Assembly (NCBI RefSeq): GCF_002101375.1 | Contig: NZ_CP015207.1 | Coordinates: forward strand, 1,790,001 to 1,854,000 | From: Sporosarcina ureae | GTDB taxonomy: Bacteria; Bacillota; Bacilli; Bacillales_A; Planococcaceae | DNA: 64,000 nucleotides | Direction: 5' to 3' | The notes under the pieces: model-generated | What the model saw: only the letters and a program-made list of their open reading frames with translations | Database searches by the model: none | Told to the model about the DNA's origin: nothing | Program-made: the position numbers and the translations under genes | In this document: positions 1 through 8,781 of the stretch, piece after piece | Layout: each line of letters opens with the position of its first letter | Position numbering within the stretch: the stretch's first letter is position 1

Positions 1-101
1 TTTTCCGGAATACCACATAAACCGAAGCCTCCCACAATTAACGTAGCACCATCTTGAATATCTGAAACCGCTTCCATAAATGAATTCATCACTTTACTCA
101 T
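1..101 (-). CDS. scoA: 3-oxoacid CoA-transferase subunit A, N-terminal fragment
   Basis: Only the first 33 codons are inside the window; the gene continues past base 1. The visible protein starts at the ATG read from base 101 behind a GGAGGAGGT ribosome binding site. It contains the glycine-rich stretch [10 protein letters not shown], typical of the alpha subunit of succinyl-CoA:3-ketoacid CoA-transferase and AtoD-type enzymes, which move CoA between succinyl-CoA or acetyl-CoA and acetoacetate. The gene is divergent from a LysR regulator 115 bp away, the usual arrangement of a LysR protein and its target. Family is clear; substrate cannot be set from this fragment. Confidence 0.8.
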   Translation of the reverse strand, partial: MSKVMNSFMEAVSDIQDGATLIVGGFGLCGIPE

Positions 102-216
102 ACCGTAACCTCCTCCAACTCTTTAGTAATAGTGTACAGATTTCTGACTTATATGTAAAATGAATATAGTGAATGAAACTTATTCTTAATTGGAATAACT
201 GAAAGGTTGGATCGCT

Positions 217-1083
217 ATGGAACTTAAAGACCTTCATGCTTTTATAGAAGTAGCAAATCATCTAAGCTTTACAAAGGCGGCTGAACATTCTTATATATCA
301 CAGCCCACTCTAAGTAAATCAGTGAAAAAACTTGAAGAAAAACTGAATGTTATCCTTTTCAACCGTTCTACTCGTAGCCTCCGTTTGACAGATGCAGGAG
401 TAATTGTATATGAGCAAGGACAACAAATTCTCCAATTGTTCGGCGAGCTCCCTGTCTTACTCGAAGATCTTGCCGAGGGCGTATCAGGAGAAATTAAAAT
501 CGGCATGCCACCTTTGATTGGCACATTGTTCTTTCCGCAGATCGCTAAACGTCTTTCAAAGAATTACCCTCATATTAAAATTGAATTGCATGAACTAGGT
601 GCCAAAGTCGTCGAAGAGCTTGTAGATAAAGGCCAGATTGATGTCGGTATTATCGTGCTACCAACAGATCAAGACGCTTTCCAAGTTCAGCCTTTTATCT
701 CAGATACATTCTTCCTGTTTGTCCATACTGATCATCCTTTTGCAAAACGAGATGCTGTCGCTTTATCTGAGTTAATAAACGAGCAGCTTATCCTATTTTC
801 TAAAAGTTTTACCTTACACCGCTATATCATAGGTGCTTGCAAAGAGGCCGGGTTTAATCCTACTATATCGTATGAAAGCTCCCAGTGGGATTTGATCATT
901 GAACTGGTTGCAGCAAAACTGGGGATCACGCTTCTTCCCCGATCGATATCGACGAAATTTACTAATGAAAACATTAAGATGATTCCCATCGAAGGACCAC
1001 CTTTACTATGGAAGCTCGGCATCGTCACTAAGAAAAACAGTTATCATTCATTTGCATTGAAAAAATTTATGCAGATGTTTTGA
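217..1083 (+). CDS. LysR-family transcriptional regulator
   Basis: A 288-residue protein with the LysR layout: a winged helix-turn-helix at about residues 1-60 (FTKAAEHSYISQPTLSKSVK is the recognition region) and an effector-binding domain from about residue 90 to the end. The length is normal for the family. It starts at ATG behind a weak site. It is transcribed away from the CoA-transferase gene, so control of that gene in response to a metabolite of acyl-CoA or ketone-body metabolism is a reasonable inference. The effector is not visible. A strong terminator follows at 1151-1172. Confidence 0.9.
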   Translation: MELKDLHAFIEVANHLSFTKAAEHSYISQPTLSKSVKKLEEKLNVILFNRSTRSLRLTDAGVIVYEQGQQILQLFGELPVLLEDLAEGVSGEIKIGMPPLIGTLFFPQIAKRLSKNYPHIKIELHELGAKVVEELVDKGQIDVGIIVLPTDQDAFQVQPFISDTFFLFVHTDHPFAKRDAVALSELINEQLILFSKSFTLHRYIIGACKEAGFNPTISYESSQWDLIIELVAAKLGITLLPRSISTKFTNENIKMIPIEGPPLLWKLGIVTKKNSYHSFALKKFMQMF

Positions 1084-1150
1084 AGCACGTGTAATAAAGC
1101 TGTACAAAACATTTCAATTAAACCAAGTATTATAAGTTATTGAAACAAAA

Positions 1151-1177
1151 AACCAACCGTTACCGGTTGGTTTTTGT
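1151..1177. terminator. Bidirectional intrinsic terminator
   Basis: Nine-bp perfect stem (AACCAACCG / CGGTTGGTT) with a TTAC loop, preceded by an A-rich run and followed by a T-rich run. It lies between the convergent LysR and ABC-F genes and can serve both. Confidence 0.85.
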
Positions 1178-1200
1178 TTCACGTGGAACAGGTTAGTTTT

Positions 1201-2757
1201 TTAGAACATCTTCGTAGTCCATGTCTCCCCATTCCAAATAGTAGATACTACATCTTCATAAAAGTCAGGTTCATGTGAAATAAGTAAGATACTTCCTTTA
1301 TACTCTTTTAGAGCACGTTTCAGTTCTTCTTTTGCATCATAATCCAAGTGGTTTGTTGGTTCATCTAAAACTAATAAATTGGTTTCACTATTTACCAGTT
1401 TACAAAGACGCACCTTCGCACGTTCTCCTCCACTTAATACCTTTACCTTACTTTCAATATGTTTCGTCGTTAATCCGACTCGCGCTAAAGCCGCACGTAC
1501 TTCATATTGTGCAAAGTGAGGAAATTCACTCCAAATCTCTTCCAAGCACGTATTGTCCGTGTCTGTTTTCATTTCCTGTTCGAAGTAACCGATTGCTAGA
1601 TGCTCACCTTGCTCCACTTTACCTGAAAGAGCGGTTATTTCCCCGAGAATACTTTTTAACAACGTCGTTTTCCCAATCCCGTTTGCTCCTGCAAGAGCAA
1701 TCTTCTGTCCACGTTCCATTGAAAGATTCAAAGGCTTCGACAGCGGCTCATCGTATCCAATGACTAGATCTGTCGTTTCAAATAAATATTTCCCAGGTGT
1801 TCTTGCCGTTTTAAAATCAAAATGAGGTTTCGGTTTTTCAGAATCCAACTCAATGATGTCCATCTTATCTAGTTTTTTCTGTCGAGACGTTGCCATTCGA
1901 CTCGTTGCCGCATTCGCTTTATTACGCGCTACGAAGTCTTTCAAATGAGAGATTTCTTTCTGTTGCTTTTTATAAGCAGCTTCGACCTGTTGCTGTCTCA
2001 TTTCACGCACACGTAAAAACTCGTCATAGTCACCAGGGTAACGATTGACCTGTTGATTTTCCATATGATAGATCAAGTTAATGACACTGTTCAAGAATGG
2101 AATATCATGCGAGATCAAAATGAATGCCCCTGGATACTCTTGCAAATATGTACGCAACCATTCAATATGCTCGACATCCAAATAGTTCGTTGGCTCATCA
2201 AGCAATAAAATATCAGGCTTTTCAAGCAACAGTTTAGCCAGTAATACTTTAGTGCGCTGGCCTCCACTCAAATCATTCACATCAGTATCCAATCCGAATT
2301 CATCGAGCCCGAGACCGTTTGCGACTTCTTCCACTTTTGCGTCAATCATGTAAAAGTCACTCTGCTCTAGAGATTCTTGAATTTGCCCGGTTTCTTCAAG
2401 CAAACTTTCCAGTTCGTCTGGTTCTACTTCGCCCATCTTCGCAAAAAGACTGTTCATTTCCGTTTCCATATCATACAAATATTGAAACGCTGTGCGCAAT
2501 ACATCACGGATGGACATCCCCTGCTTTAAAGCTGCATGTTGATCTAAATATCCGATACGTACACGCTTTGACCATGTCACTGTTCCTGCATCCGGCTCCA
2601 GCTTATGCGTAATGATATTCATAAATGTAGATTTACCTTCTCCGTTTGCACCTACTAATCCTATATGTTCACCTGCCAATAGACGAAATGATACATCTTC
2701 GAAAATCACACGGTCGCCGAAACCGTGGCTAATATTTTTTACTGTCAATAAACTCAT
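1201..2757 (-). CDS. ABC-F family ATPase (ribosome-associated, YfmM-like)
   Basis: 518 residues with two ABC ATPase domains and no membrane segment, the ABC-F plan. Walker A motifs are GANGEGKST (about residue 39) and GANGIGKTT (about 360); signatures are LSGGQRTKV and LSGGERAKV; Walker B motifs end in LLLDEPTN and LVLDEPTN. A basic linker at about 250-320 is where ABC-F proteins reach the ribosomal E/P site. The start chosen is the ATG at 2757, which has AGGTG six bases upstream, rather than the GTG three codons earlier. It resembles the B. subtilis YfmM type more than antibiotic-resistance ABC-Fs; a role in rescuing or tuning ribosomes is inferred from the family. A TATAAT-like -10 box lies at 2780-2785. 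Confidence 0.88.
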   Translation of the reverse strand: MSLLTVKNISHGFGDRVIFEDVSFRLLAGEHIGLVGANGEGKSTFMNIITHKLEPDAGTVTWSKRVRIGYLDQHAALKQGMSIRDVLRTAFQYLYDMETEMNSLFAKMGEVEPDELESLLEETGQIQESLEQSDFYMIDAKVEEVANGLGLDEFGLDTDVNDLSGGQRTKVLLAKLLLEKPDILLLDEPTNYLDVEHIEWLRTYLQEYPGAFILISHDIPFLNSVINLIYHMENQQVNRYPGDYDEFLRVREMRQQQVEAAYKKQQKEISHLKDFVARNKANAATSRMATSRQKKLDKMDIIELDSEKPKPHFDFKTARTPGKYLFETTDLVIGYDEPLSKPLNLSMERGQKIALAGANGIGKTTLLKSILGEITALSGKVEQGEHLAIGYFEQEMKTDTDNTCLEEIWSEFPHFAQYEVRAALARVGLTTKHIESKVKVLSGGERAKVRLCKLVNSETNLLVLDEPTNHLDYDAKEELKRALKEYKGSILLISHEPDFYEDVVSTIWNGETWTTKMF

Positions 2758-3055
2758 GTTGTACACCTATTCCTTTTCCATTATAGCGATTAAACTTATC
2801 TAAGTTATTTTAACACCCTCCACTTACAATTACTTCAGAAAAGAAAAAACAATAGTATGAGATGTAGCACCTTTTACGTTGCAGATGAACAAAATACCAC
2901 TGATTTGCATACTTCACTGTGTGGCACTATGTTCACTTAAGTTAAGAAAATCTAGCTATATACAATGCTGCCATATAAGTAGTTAACGAATTGACAAGAC
3001 ATCTTGCACTCCAATACGCAATACAACGTACATGAGTTAAAATCTGAATACTATT
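2758..3055. other. Intergenic stretch without a recognisable gene
   Basis: About 300 bases of AT-rich sequence between the ABC-F start and the terminator of the binding protein. A TATAAT read on the minus strand at 2780-2785 is a plausible -10 box for the ABC-F gene. No ORF with a ribosome binding site, RNA gene or repeat was seen. Confidence 0.5.
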
Positions 3056-3089
3056 AGAAGACCCATGCGAATGCTTGCATGGGTCTTCT
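3056..3089 (-). terminator. Terminator-like hairpin after the peptide-binding protein gene
   Basis: Thirteen-bp perfect stem (AGAAGACCCATGC / GCATGGGTCTTCT) with an 8-base loop, about 30 bp after the stop codon. The following T-run is weak, so efficiency is uncertain. Confidence 0.65.
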
Positions 3090-3116
3090 TTAAATGATCT
3101 ATTGTACTTTTTGCAG

Positions 3117-4733
3117 TTACTTATCTAAATATATTGTTGCGTAGTTATCGTTTTCCATTGGATGTGGTTCAAAACCTTTAACGTAATTAGCAAATCCTAG
3201 AGGCGGTGTCGTATGTGCTAGTGGAACCCACGGGGCATCGTTATGAAAAATTACTTGTGCTTGTTTATACAGATTTGCCCGCTCATCTTGATCAAACGTA
3301 ACACGCGCCTGTTCAATCAGTTTCTGGAATTCTTCATTATCGTAAAACGCTTTATTATTAGCAGGAGGCTCCATATTCGTATTACTTAGATTCGGATATA
3401 GGAAGTTGTCGGGGTCTGCCATGACGCCTGTCCAACCGTATAACGCCATTGGATGCTCACCATTTCCTGTCTTCTCTAAATATGTTGCCCACTCATATGT
3501 CACGATTGTTGCTTTGACTCCAATTTCCTTTAAATTCGCTTGAATCGCTTCTGCCGTTTTCATTGGTTGCGGTAAATAGGGTCGCGGATTATTCATTGTC
3601 CAAATCTCCGTCTCAAAACCACCCGAATAGCCTGCATCTGCTAGCAATGCTTTAGCTGCTTCAGAATCAAAAGCATAATCTTCGATGTCTTCGTTATAGC
3701 CCCATAAAGAAGGGGGTATAGGATTCTTTGCCACTTCCCCAAATCCGCTGTAAAATCCATCAACTATAGACTGTTTATCAATAGCCATATTCATGGCTTG
3801 TCTGACCTTTACATCGTCAAATGGTTTCTTCTGCGTGTTCATAACCAAAAAACCCTCATTAAAACTTGGTCGTTTAACGAGTTTGAGATTTTCATTTTTT
3901 TCCACTGTCTTTGCGTCTTCTGGATTCATCCCATCAATGAAATCTGCTTCTCCACTCAAAAGTACATTCAATCGCGTAGAGTTATCTGGTATGACTGTAA
4001 AGATAATCTGATCCAGCATCGGCTGGTTCTCTACATAGTAGTTTTCATTTGCCTTCACGACGATTTTATCGTTGCGAGACCAGCTTTCAAATTTAAATGG
4101 GCCTGTACCAACAGGGTTTTCAAAGAATCGTTCATTATACTTTTCGATAGCTGTCGGACTTGCAATTCCGAACATTGGAATAGCCAAATAGCTAACGAAC
4201 GGGGCAATTTTCTCTTTCAATCTAATCTCCACTGTCTGTTCATCTATCGCAGTAACAGATTCAATTTTATGATTATCTTCTCCTTTAAACCCTCCGTAAA
4301 GAAATGGATAATAAGGGAAATCACCAATATGGTATTCATTATCAGGATCCATCCAACGTTCAAAGTTAAATACTACCGCATCTGCATTGAAGTCTGTTCC
4401 ATCGTGAAACTGTACTCCTGTTTTCAACGCAAGCGTCCACGTTAAACCATCTTCACTAGTTTCATACGACTCAGCCAATTTGGGTTGCAGCTGTAAGTCC
4501 TTATCATATTCAAATAATGTTTCAAAAATTGCATGTGTTACTCGAATCGACTCGCCGTCTGTAATATTGATCGGATCGAGTCCAACCGAATCGGCTCCCC
4601 TTGCATAGATCATTGCGCCACCTTTTTTCGGTCCCTCTTCTTTAGACGCATTCTCTTTGTCACCTGTATTTGAACAAGCGCTAAGGAGGAATAATCCTAC
4701 TAACAGACACATTGCGATTATTAATCGTTTCAT
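3117..4733 (-). CDS. Peptide ABC transporter substrate-binding lipoprotein (SBP_bac_5)
   Basis: 538 residues. It begins with a lipoprotein signal peptide ending in the lipobox LSAC, so it should be anchored outside the membrane at Cys20. The mature part is a family-5 solute-binding protein of the OppA/DppE/GsiB class; the stretch DPINITDGESIRVTHAIFET is the family's typical N-terminal region. The start is the ATG at 4733, with AGGAGG close upstream; a 31-codon upstream extension is rejected because it precedes the signal peptide. It is an orphan: no permease or ATPase gene is adjacent. It is divergent from an M20 amidohydrolase, which might process the imported compound (inference). Confidence 0.88.
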   Translation of the reverse strand: MKRLIIAMCLLVGLFLLSACSNTGDKENASKEEGPKKGGAMIYARGADSVGLDPINITDGESIRVTHAIFETLFEYDKDLQLQPKLAESYETSEDGLTWTLALKTGVQFHDGTDFNADAVVFNFERWMDPDNEYHIGDFPYYPFLYGGFKGEDNHKIESVTAIDEQTVEIRLKEKIAPFVSYLAIPMFGIASPTAIEKYNERFFENPVGTGPFKFESWSRNDKIVVKANENYYVENQPMLDQIIFTVIPDNSTRLNVLLSGEADFIDGMNPEDAKTVEKNENLKLVKRPSFNEGFLVMNTQKKPFDDVKVRQAMNMAIDKQSIVDGFYSGFGEVAKNPIPPSLWGYNEDIEDYAFDSEAAKALLADAGYSGGFETEIWTMNNPRPYLPQPMKTAEAIQANLKEIGVKATIVTYEWATYLEKTGNGEHPMALYGWTGVMADPDNFLYPNLSNTNMEPPANNKAFYDNEEFQKLIEQARVTFDQDERANLYKQAQVIFHNDAPWVPLAHTTPPLGFANYVKGFEPHPMENDNYATIYLDK

Positions 4734-4775
4734 AAAGATCCTCCTATAATTGATAGTTCTAGTTACCACCCTACT

Positions 4776-4804
4776 ATTCTCGTGTAAATGTTTTGAAAAG
4801 TCAA
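4776..4804 (-). promoter_or_regulatory. Candidate sigma-A promoter of the peptide-binding protein gene
   Basis: On the minus strand TTGACT (4804-4799), a 17-base spacer, then GAGAAT (4781-4776), about 43 bp before the start codon. The -35 is strong, the -10 is 4/6. Confidence 0.45.
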
Positions 4805-4899
4805 TTAGTCTATGAAGAGTAATCATGATTTTTGCTGTTTACTAGTCAATATGTTTTACTTTTAACATCATCTACTTCTTGAAATGGAGGCAATTCTTT

Positions 4900-6033
4900 A
4901 TGACTAACCCAATAAACTATATAGAACATCATAAAAAGGAAATTCTACAGACCTATCAAGAACTGCATGCCATCGCTGAGCCTAGCTGGCAAGAACAGCA
5001 GACTTCACGGTATTTACAGGATCAGCTTTCGGCTGCCGGCTTACGCATCACCGGCTTTACTGGTCATCACGGATTCATTGCAGAAATCAAGGGCCATACG
5101 AAGGGCGTCATTGCGTTACGCGCGGATATGGATGCACTGGTACAGGAAGTCGATGGTAAAGTAATGGCTAACCATTCTTGCGGACATGATGCGCACAGTA
5201 CGATGGCACTCTATACCGCACTAGCTTTGAAAAACTGCGAAATGGATTTGCATCATACGATCCGATTTATTTTCCAGCCTGCAGAAGAGGTAGCAGAAGG
5301 CGCGTTACAAATGATGAAAGAAGGCGTGCTCGAAGATGTTCTATTCCTAGGTGGCCTGCACGTGCGCCCGCATACGGAAGTTCCATTCGGTAAATCTGCC
5401 CCCGCAATTTTACACGGCTCGTCTGCGACTATTACAGGTACAATAACAGGGACGCCTGCACACGCAGCGAGACCTGAAGAAGGCAATAACCCAATCGAAG
5501 CAGCAAGTTTCCTAATCCAGTCCCTGCGTCAAATTCGTTTGCAAGGCAATAAAAAGTTTTCCATCAAAATCACCGAATTGCATAGTGGCGAAACGAGCAA
5601 CTCTATCCCAGCCAGTGCACGGTTCACATTGGATGTTCGTGCGGAAACGAATGAAACAATGGATGCTCTGTTAGCAAAAGCCCGCCACATTATCCAACAT
5701 ACTGCAGCGCTGACAGAGACCGAGATTGTATATACTGAAGAAGGCTATTCACCCGCCGCTACGGAAAATGCCACGGCAATTCGACTGGCACAACGAGCGA
5801 TTGGTTCTGTATTAGGAGAAGAAAACGTAGATGTGCCATGTATTTCTCAAGGAGCAGAAGACTTTCATTTTTACACTTGGAAAACACCTGATATTCCAGC
5901 GACGATGATTGGATTGGGTTGTGATTTGAAACCAGGGTTACATCATCCACAAATGTCCTTCAATACCGATGCATTAATTTATGGTGCACAAATTCTGACG
6001 CAACTATTGCTGAATGCGGATCAAGAGTTATGA
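4900..6033 (+). CDS. M20D-family amidohydrolase (N-acyl or IAA-amino acid hydrolase-like)
   Basis: 377-residue zinc hydrolase. Metal-binding signatures seen are HSCGHDAH at about residue 89-96, PAEEVAEGA around 124, GLHVRP around 148, and the closing SQGAEDFHFYT near 314. These match the M20D group, which removes acyl or aminoacyl groups from amino acids (N-acetyl-diaminopimelate deacetylase, hippurate and IAA-amino acid hydrolases). The start is ATG 4900 with GGAGG nine bases upstream; the TTG seven codons earlier overlaps that site. Its last four bases overlap the start of pgeF (ATGA), so the two are translationally coupled. The natural substrate is not evident. Confidence 0.85.
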   Translation: MTNPINYIEHHKKEILQTYQELHAIAEPSWQEQQTSRYLQDQLSAAGLRITGFTGHHGFIAEIKGHTKGVIALRADMDALVQEVDGKVMANHSCGHDAHSTMALYTALALKNCEMDLHHTIRFIFQPAEEVAEGALQMMKEGVLEDVLFLGGLHVRPHTEVPFGKSAPAILHGSSATITGTITGTPAHAARPEEGNNPIEAASFLIQSLRQIRLQGNKKFSIKITELHSGETSNSIPASARFTLDVRAETNETMDALLAKARHIIQHTAALTETEIVYTEEGYSPAATENATAIRLAQRAIGSVLGEENVDVPCISQGAEDFHFYTWKTPDIPATMIGLGCDLKPGLHHPQMSFNTDALIYGAQILTQLLLNADQEL

Positions 6034-6803
6034 AAACCATGATCTATCAAGACCACGACAATATCCTAACGGGGATGACCATGAAAGATTGCAGTGAACC
6101 GGAATGCAATAATATGGCCTTGCATGCATGTGTTTCAGCAGTTGATGTGACGAACAATCGCCGACGATTGGCGAGCTTCTTACAATGTGAGTTGGAAGAT
6201 TTCGTATTTGCCAACCAAACACATAGCGCGAACTTTCATAAAGTGACTGCACAAGACCGTGGTAAAGGAGCATTGCGACAAGAAACGGCAATTGCAGATA
6301 CGGATGCACTGTATACATTTGAAACCGACATGGTACTATGCAGTTTAACAGCGGACTGTGTGCCTGTACTGTTTTACAGTGACGACAGCACATTAATAGG
6401 TGCTATTCATTCAGGATGGCAGGGGACTGTAAAGGAAATTACACTAAAGCTGTTCCGCCACTTACAACATAATGAGCAATGTGATCTGAGCCAAATTCAT
6501 GTTCAAATCGGCGCCGCACTCAGTCAAGAAAAATTTGAAGTGGATGAAGACGTCTATAAGAAATTTCACGAGCTCGGCTATGCAGACCAATGGATCGACT
6601 ATCAAGTCAAAACAAAAAAATATCATATTAATAATCAACTGACCGTGAAAAAACAATGCGAGTTGGCAGGAATACCCGAAGCAAATATTACAATCGACCG
6701 TACTTGTACATTCCTGAGTCCAAACGGCTTTTCATACCGTCAAGACAAGCAGGCAGGACGTCATGTCAGTTTCATCAAGCGAACCACGCAAAAGATGCAG
6801 TGA
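6030..6803 (+). CDS. pgeF: Peptidoglycan editing factor PgeF / YlmD-type laccase-domain protein
   Basis: 257 residues of the YfiH/YlmD (Cu-oxidase_4) family. Signatures are NQTHS, the metal-site cysteine in TADCVP, and HSGWQGT, supplying the His-Cys-His site of the fold. Family members act as purine nucleoside phosphorylase/adenosine deaminase-like enzymes and in E. coli correct peptidoglycan precursors carrying L-Ser. The usual Firmicutes home is next to ylmE-sepF; here it is instead coupled by a 4-base overlap to an M20 amidohydrolase, so it may be a second copy (inference). The stop codon lies inside the stem of the following terminator. Confidence 0.85.
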   Translation: MKTMIYQDHDNILTGMTMKDCSEPECNNMALHACVSAVDVTNNRRRLASFLQCELEDFVFANQTHSANFHKVTAQDRGKGALRQETAIADTDALYTFETDMVLCSLTADCVPVLFYSDDSTLIGAIHSGWQGTVKEITLKLFRHLQHNEQCDLSQIHVQIGAALSQEKFEVDEDVYKKFHELGYADQWIDYQVKTKKYHINNQLTVKKQCELAGIPEANITIDRTCTFLSPNGFSYRQDKQAGRHVSFIKRTTQKMQ

Positions 6804-6833
6804 GGAAAAGATCCCTCACTGCATCTTTATTTT
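6794..6833. terminator. Bidirectional terminator between pgeF and the DUF4179 gene
   Basis: Twelve-bp perfect stem (GATGCAGTGAGG / CCTCACTGCATC) with an 8-base loop and TTTATTTT after it. It overlaps the stop codon of pgeF and serves the convergent gene as well. Confidence 0.88.
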
Positions 6834-8143
6834 AGCTCTATTTTCATGTCGCCTTCTAAGTAATTTGGATAAGCGAATAATTCTAGCCTTAATGGATTCA
6901 CATAATCGGTCCGATCGAAGTTCAAGTTCCAATGTGTCGCTTCTTCATCCCTAAACTTTCCTGTCATAGGGGTTTCCACTTCTTCCCCATTTGCATCAAT
7001 AGCGGAACCAATAAAGAAAAATGGAAATTCCTCATCGCCCGAATTCTTCATGATGAATTCGGCGTGGTGTTTATTGGATTGCAGTAACTGGATTTTTTGG
7101 TCTTTTGGCTGATTGAGCCATTCCCCCGTTTCCGTATTCACTTCCGCAAAGGCCTCTTCCACTTTTAACGCCTGCACTTTATTGATACGCAAATACAATT
7201 TTTCAGGTTGCGAGAAGTAATTACTCTGCAGGAAGAACGTATATTTACCGTCTTCCCCGCCGAACGCCGTCGTACCGTTTCGAATAGATCCCCACACCTC
7301 GCCTTTTTCATCTTCTAACCGCATATCCTCGAATTGTAGAATCTTCATCGTATTGTCGGGGTCAATAGAGATTTTTACACCCACCCGTAATGGGGATATC
7401 ATCACCTTTTCAACCCTAAACTTCTGCCCTTTGATATCAACTTCCTTGTCTATCGCATAGACTTCACTCGGCTTGATTTGTTCAGGCACAGTAAACGGTA
7501 CAGAAAACACTGTCTCTTCGCCTTTTAACTTGATAGCTATCTTCAAATCAAATGACTGGTTTCGCGAAGTATATAGCTCACTAAACTGATAAGTTATACG
7601 ATCTTTATACGTATAATTCTCTCCCTCATCCATCACATTCCCATAAGAAAAGCTGCCTTCAGGAATCCCTTCCGCTTTTAGATTGATATAGTCGACTCGT
7701 AGACCTTTCAATGAATGATTAGATTCAATCGTATAGAAAATATTAATTCCCGACTCATCCAAAATAACACCATCTACTGTCAATGTTTTATCATCAATCG
7801 TTTGAGTCACCCCAATTTCTTGATAATAGTCGTTCTGAATCGCCGCATCGAGCCCTTTATCCATCGCAATCAATTCCACGAACTTCTCTAGACCCGGAAT
7901 AGAAGCTACCGCATGAGCGAATACAGGAGATACGCGGATAGACGTAATGAATGTCAGAAGCAACAATGCCACAACGGCTACACTTCCAAAAATTCTCTTT
8001 TGTCTCTTTCTACTCTCTCGCTTTTCTCGCTGCGCTCTTTCCATACCTTGACGAATCGCTTGATCAGCTTGAGATAAAGGTAGGTGTTGTTGATCCAAAT
8101 GCTCTTTCAACTGCTTCAACCGCTCTTCTTCTTTCTCATACAT
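6827..8143 (-). CDS. DUF4179-type membrane anti-sigma factor
   Basis: 438 residues: a charged cytoplasmic N-terminus of about 45 residues, one membrane helix (FGSVAVVALLLLTFITSI), and a large extracytoplasmic part that looks like DUF4179 followed by a DUF5643-like beta region. This layout belongs to anti-sigma factors encoded with ECF sigma factors; it should hold the sigma of the preceding gene at the membrane until a surface signal arrives. The ATG at 8143 is chosen because GGGGG lies eight bases upstream; the GTG two codons earlier is too close to it. It overlaps the sigma gene by eight bases. The signal is unknown. Confidence 0.8.
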   Translation of the reverse strand: MYEKEEERLKQLKEHLDQQHLPLSQADQAIRQGMERAQREKRESRKRQKRIFGSVAVVALLLLTFITSIRVSPVFAHAVASIPGLEKFVELIAMDKGLDAAIQNDYYQEIGVTQTIDDKTLTVDGVILDESGINIFYTIESNHSLKGLRVDYINLKAEGIPEGSFSYGNVMDEGENYTYKDRITYQFSELYTSRNQSFDLKIAIKLKGEETVFSVPFTVPEQIKPSEVYAIDKEVDIKGQKFRVEKVMISPLRVGVKISIDPDNTMKILQFEDMRLEDEKGEVWGSIRNGTTAFGGEDGKYTFFLQSNYFSQPEKLYLRINKVQALKVEEAFAEVNTETGEWLNQPKDQKIQLLQSNKHHAEFIMKNSGDEEFPFFFIGSAIDANGEEVETPMTGKFRDEEATHWNLNFDRTDYVNPLRLELFAYPNYLEGDMKIELK

Positions 8144-8660
8144 GATCACTACCCCCTATATCTTCAAAGTATGACCTTAGCGTACGCATCGTCTTGTGAA
8201 GCCTCGACTTCACTGTGCCTTCCGGAATATTCTCCGATTGTGCAATATCTTTAATTTTCGATTCCTGAAAGTATTTTAAGTATATTAACCGTTGCTCTTC
8301 ATCAGACAATGTTGCTAGTGCTTCCCTCATCTCAAGATATGAAATATCCTCTGCAGATACAGTCTTCAATGCGCTAGCATCTACAGTGAATCGTTTACGA
8401 AGGTTTAACTGATCTTGGCAGTAATTCATCATGATGCGAATGAGCCACGTCTTGAGATAGCTCGGTTCTTTCACTGTGCGAATCTTTTTATACGCGCGAT
8501 AGGTTACTTCCTGCAGCGCTTCGATCGCATCGTTTTCATTTCGCAGAAAAGCCAAGGCTGTCCGCAGAAGCGATTCCTTATGCAGTTGCATCACTGCCAG
8601 AAACGCGTCGTCATCGCCGACGATTGCCTTTCTATGCAACTCTTTTACATTCATCTCCAT
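8136..8660 (-). CDS. ECF RNA polymerase sigma factor
   Basis: 174 residues, the normal ECF length. Region 2 spans about residues 20-85 (ALAFLRNENDAIEALQEVTY and WLIRIMMNYCQD) and region 4 about 110-165 (LKYFQESKIKDIAQSENIPE, GTVKSRLHK). Start ATG behind AGAGGTGAT. It is co-transcribed with, and overlaps, its DUF4179 anti-sigma partner. A divergent match to an ECF promoter lies upstream, so autoregulation is plausible. It is not closely recognisable as SigW, SigX or SigM from the sequence alone. Confidence 0.9.
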   Translation of the reverse strand: MEMNVKELHRKAIVGDDDAFLAVMQLHKESLLRTALAFLRNENDAIEALQEVTYRAYKKIRTVKEPSYLKTWLIRIMMNYCQDQLNLRKRFTVDASALKTVSAEDISYLEMREALATLSDEEQRLIYLKYFQESKIKDIAQSENIPEGTVKSRLHKTMRTLRSYFEDIGGSDHV

Positions 8661-8694
8661 TGGACTATCACCTCTTCTACCTTCTTATACATTA

Positions 8695-8719
8695 GACTCT
8701 ACAACAGCTAAAAAGTTCA
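8695..8719 (-). promoter_or_regulatory. Possible autoregulatory ECF promoter
   Basis: On the minus strand GTGAAC at 8720-8715 followed 16 bases later by AGTC (8698-8695). The pattern AAC-N16-CGTC is the ECF consensus; this site has one mismatch in the -10 and an imperfect -35. It lies about 35 bp before the sigma start codon. Confidence 0.35.
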
Positions 8720-8741
8720 CATGATTTTTTATTTATTTTAT

Positions 8742-8774
8742 ACAAAAAAGGTGCCTCCTCTTACTAGGCACCTT
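8742..8774 (-). terminator. Intrinsic terminator of the sortase transcript
   Basis: Nine-bp perfect stem (AAGGTGCCT / AGGCACCTT), 9-base loop, then TTTTTTG on the minus strand, just after the sortase stop codon. Confidence 0.9.
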
Positions 8775-8781
8775 GCTATAC

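Noticed and set aside
2991-3019. TTGACA at 2991-2996 as a promoter
   Set aside because: No acceptable -10 box at 16-18 bases and no plus-strand gene follows.
3798-4445. 215-codon plus-strand frame inside the peptide-binding protein gene
   Set aside because: Antisense to a clear family-5 binding protein; composition rich in Phe, Ile and Cys is typical of a shadow frame.
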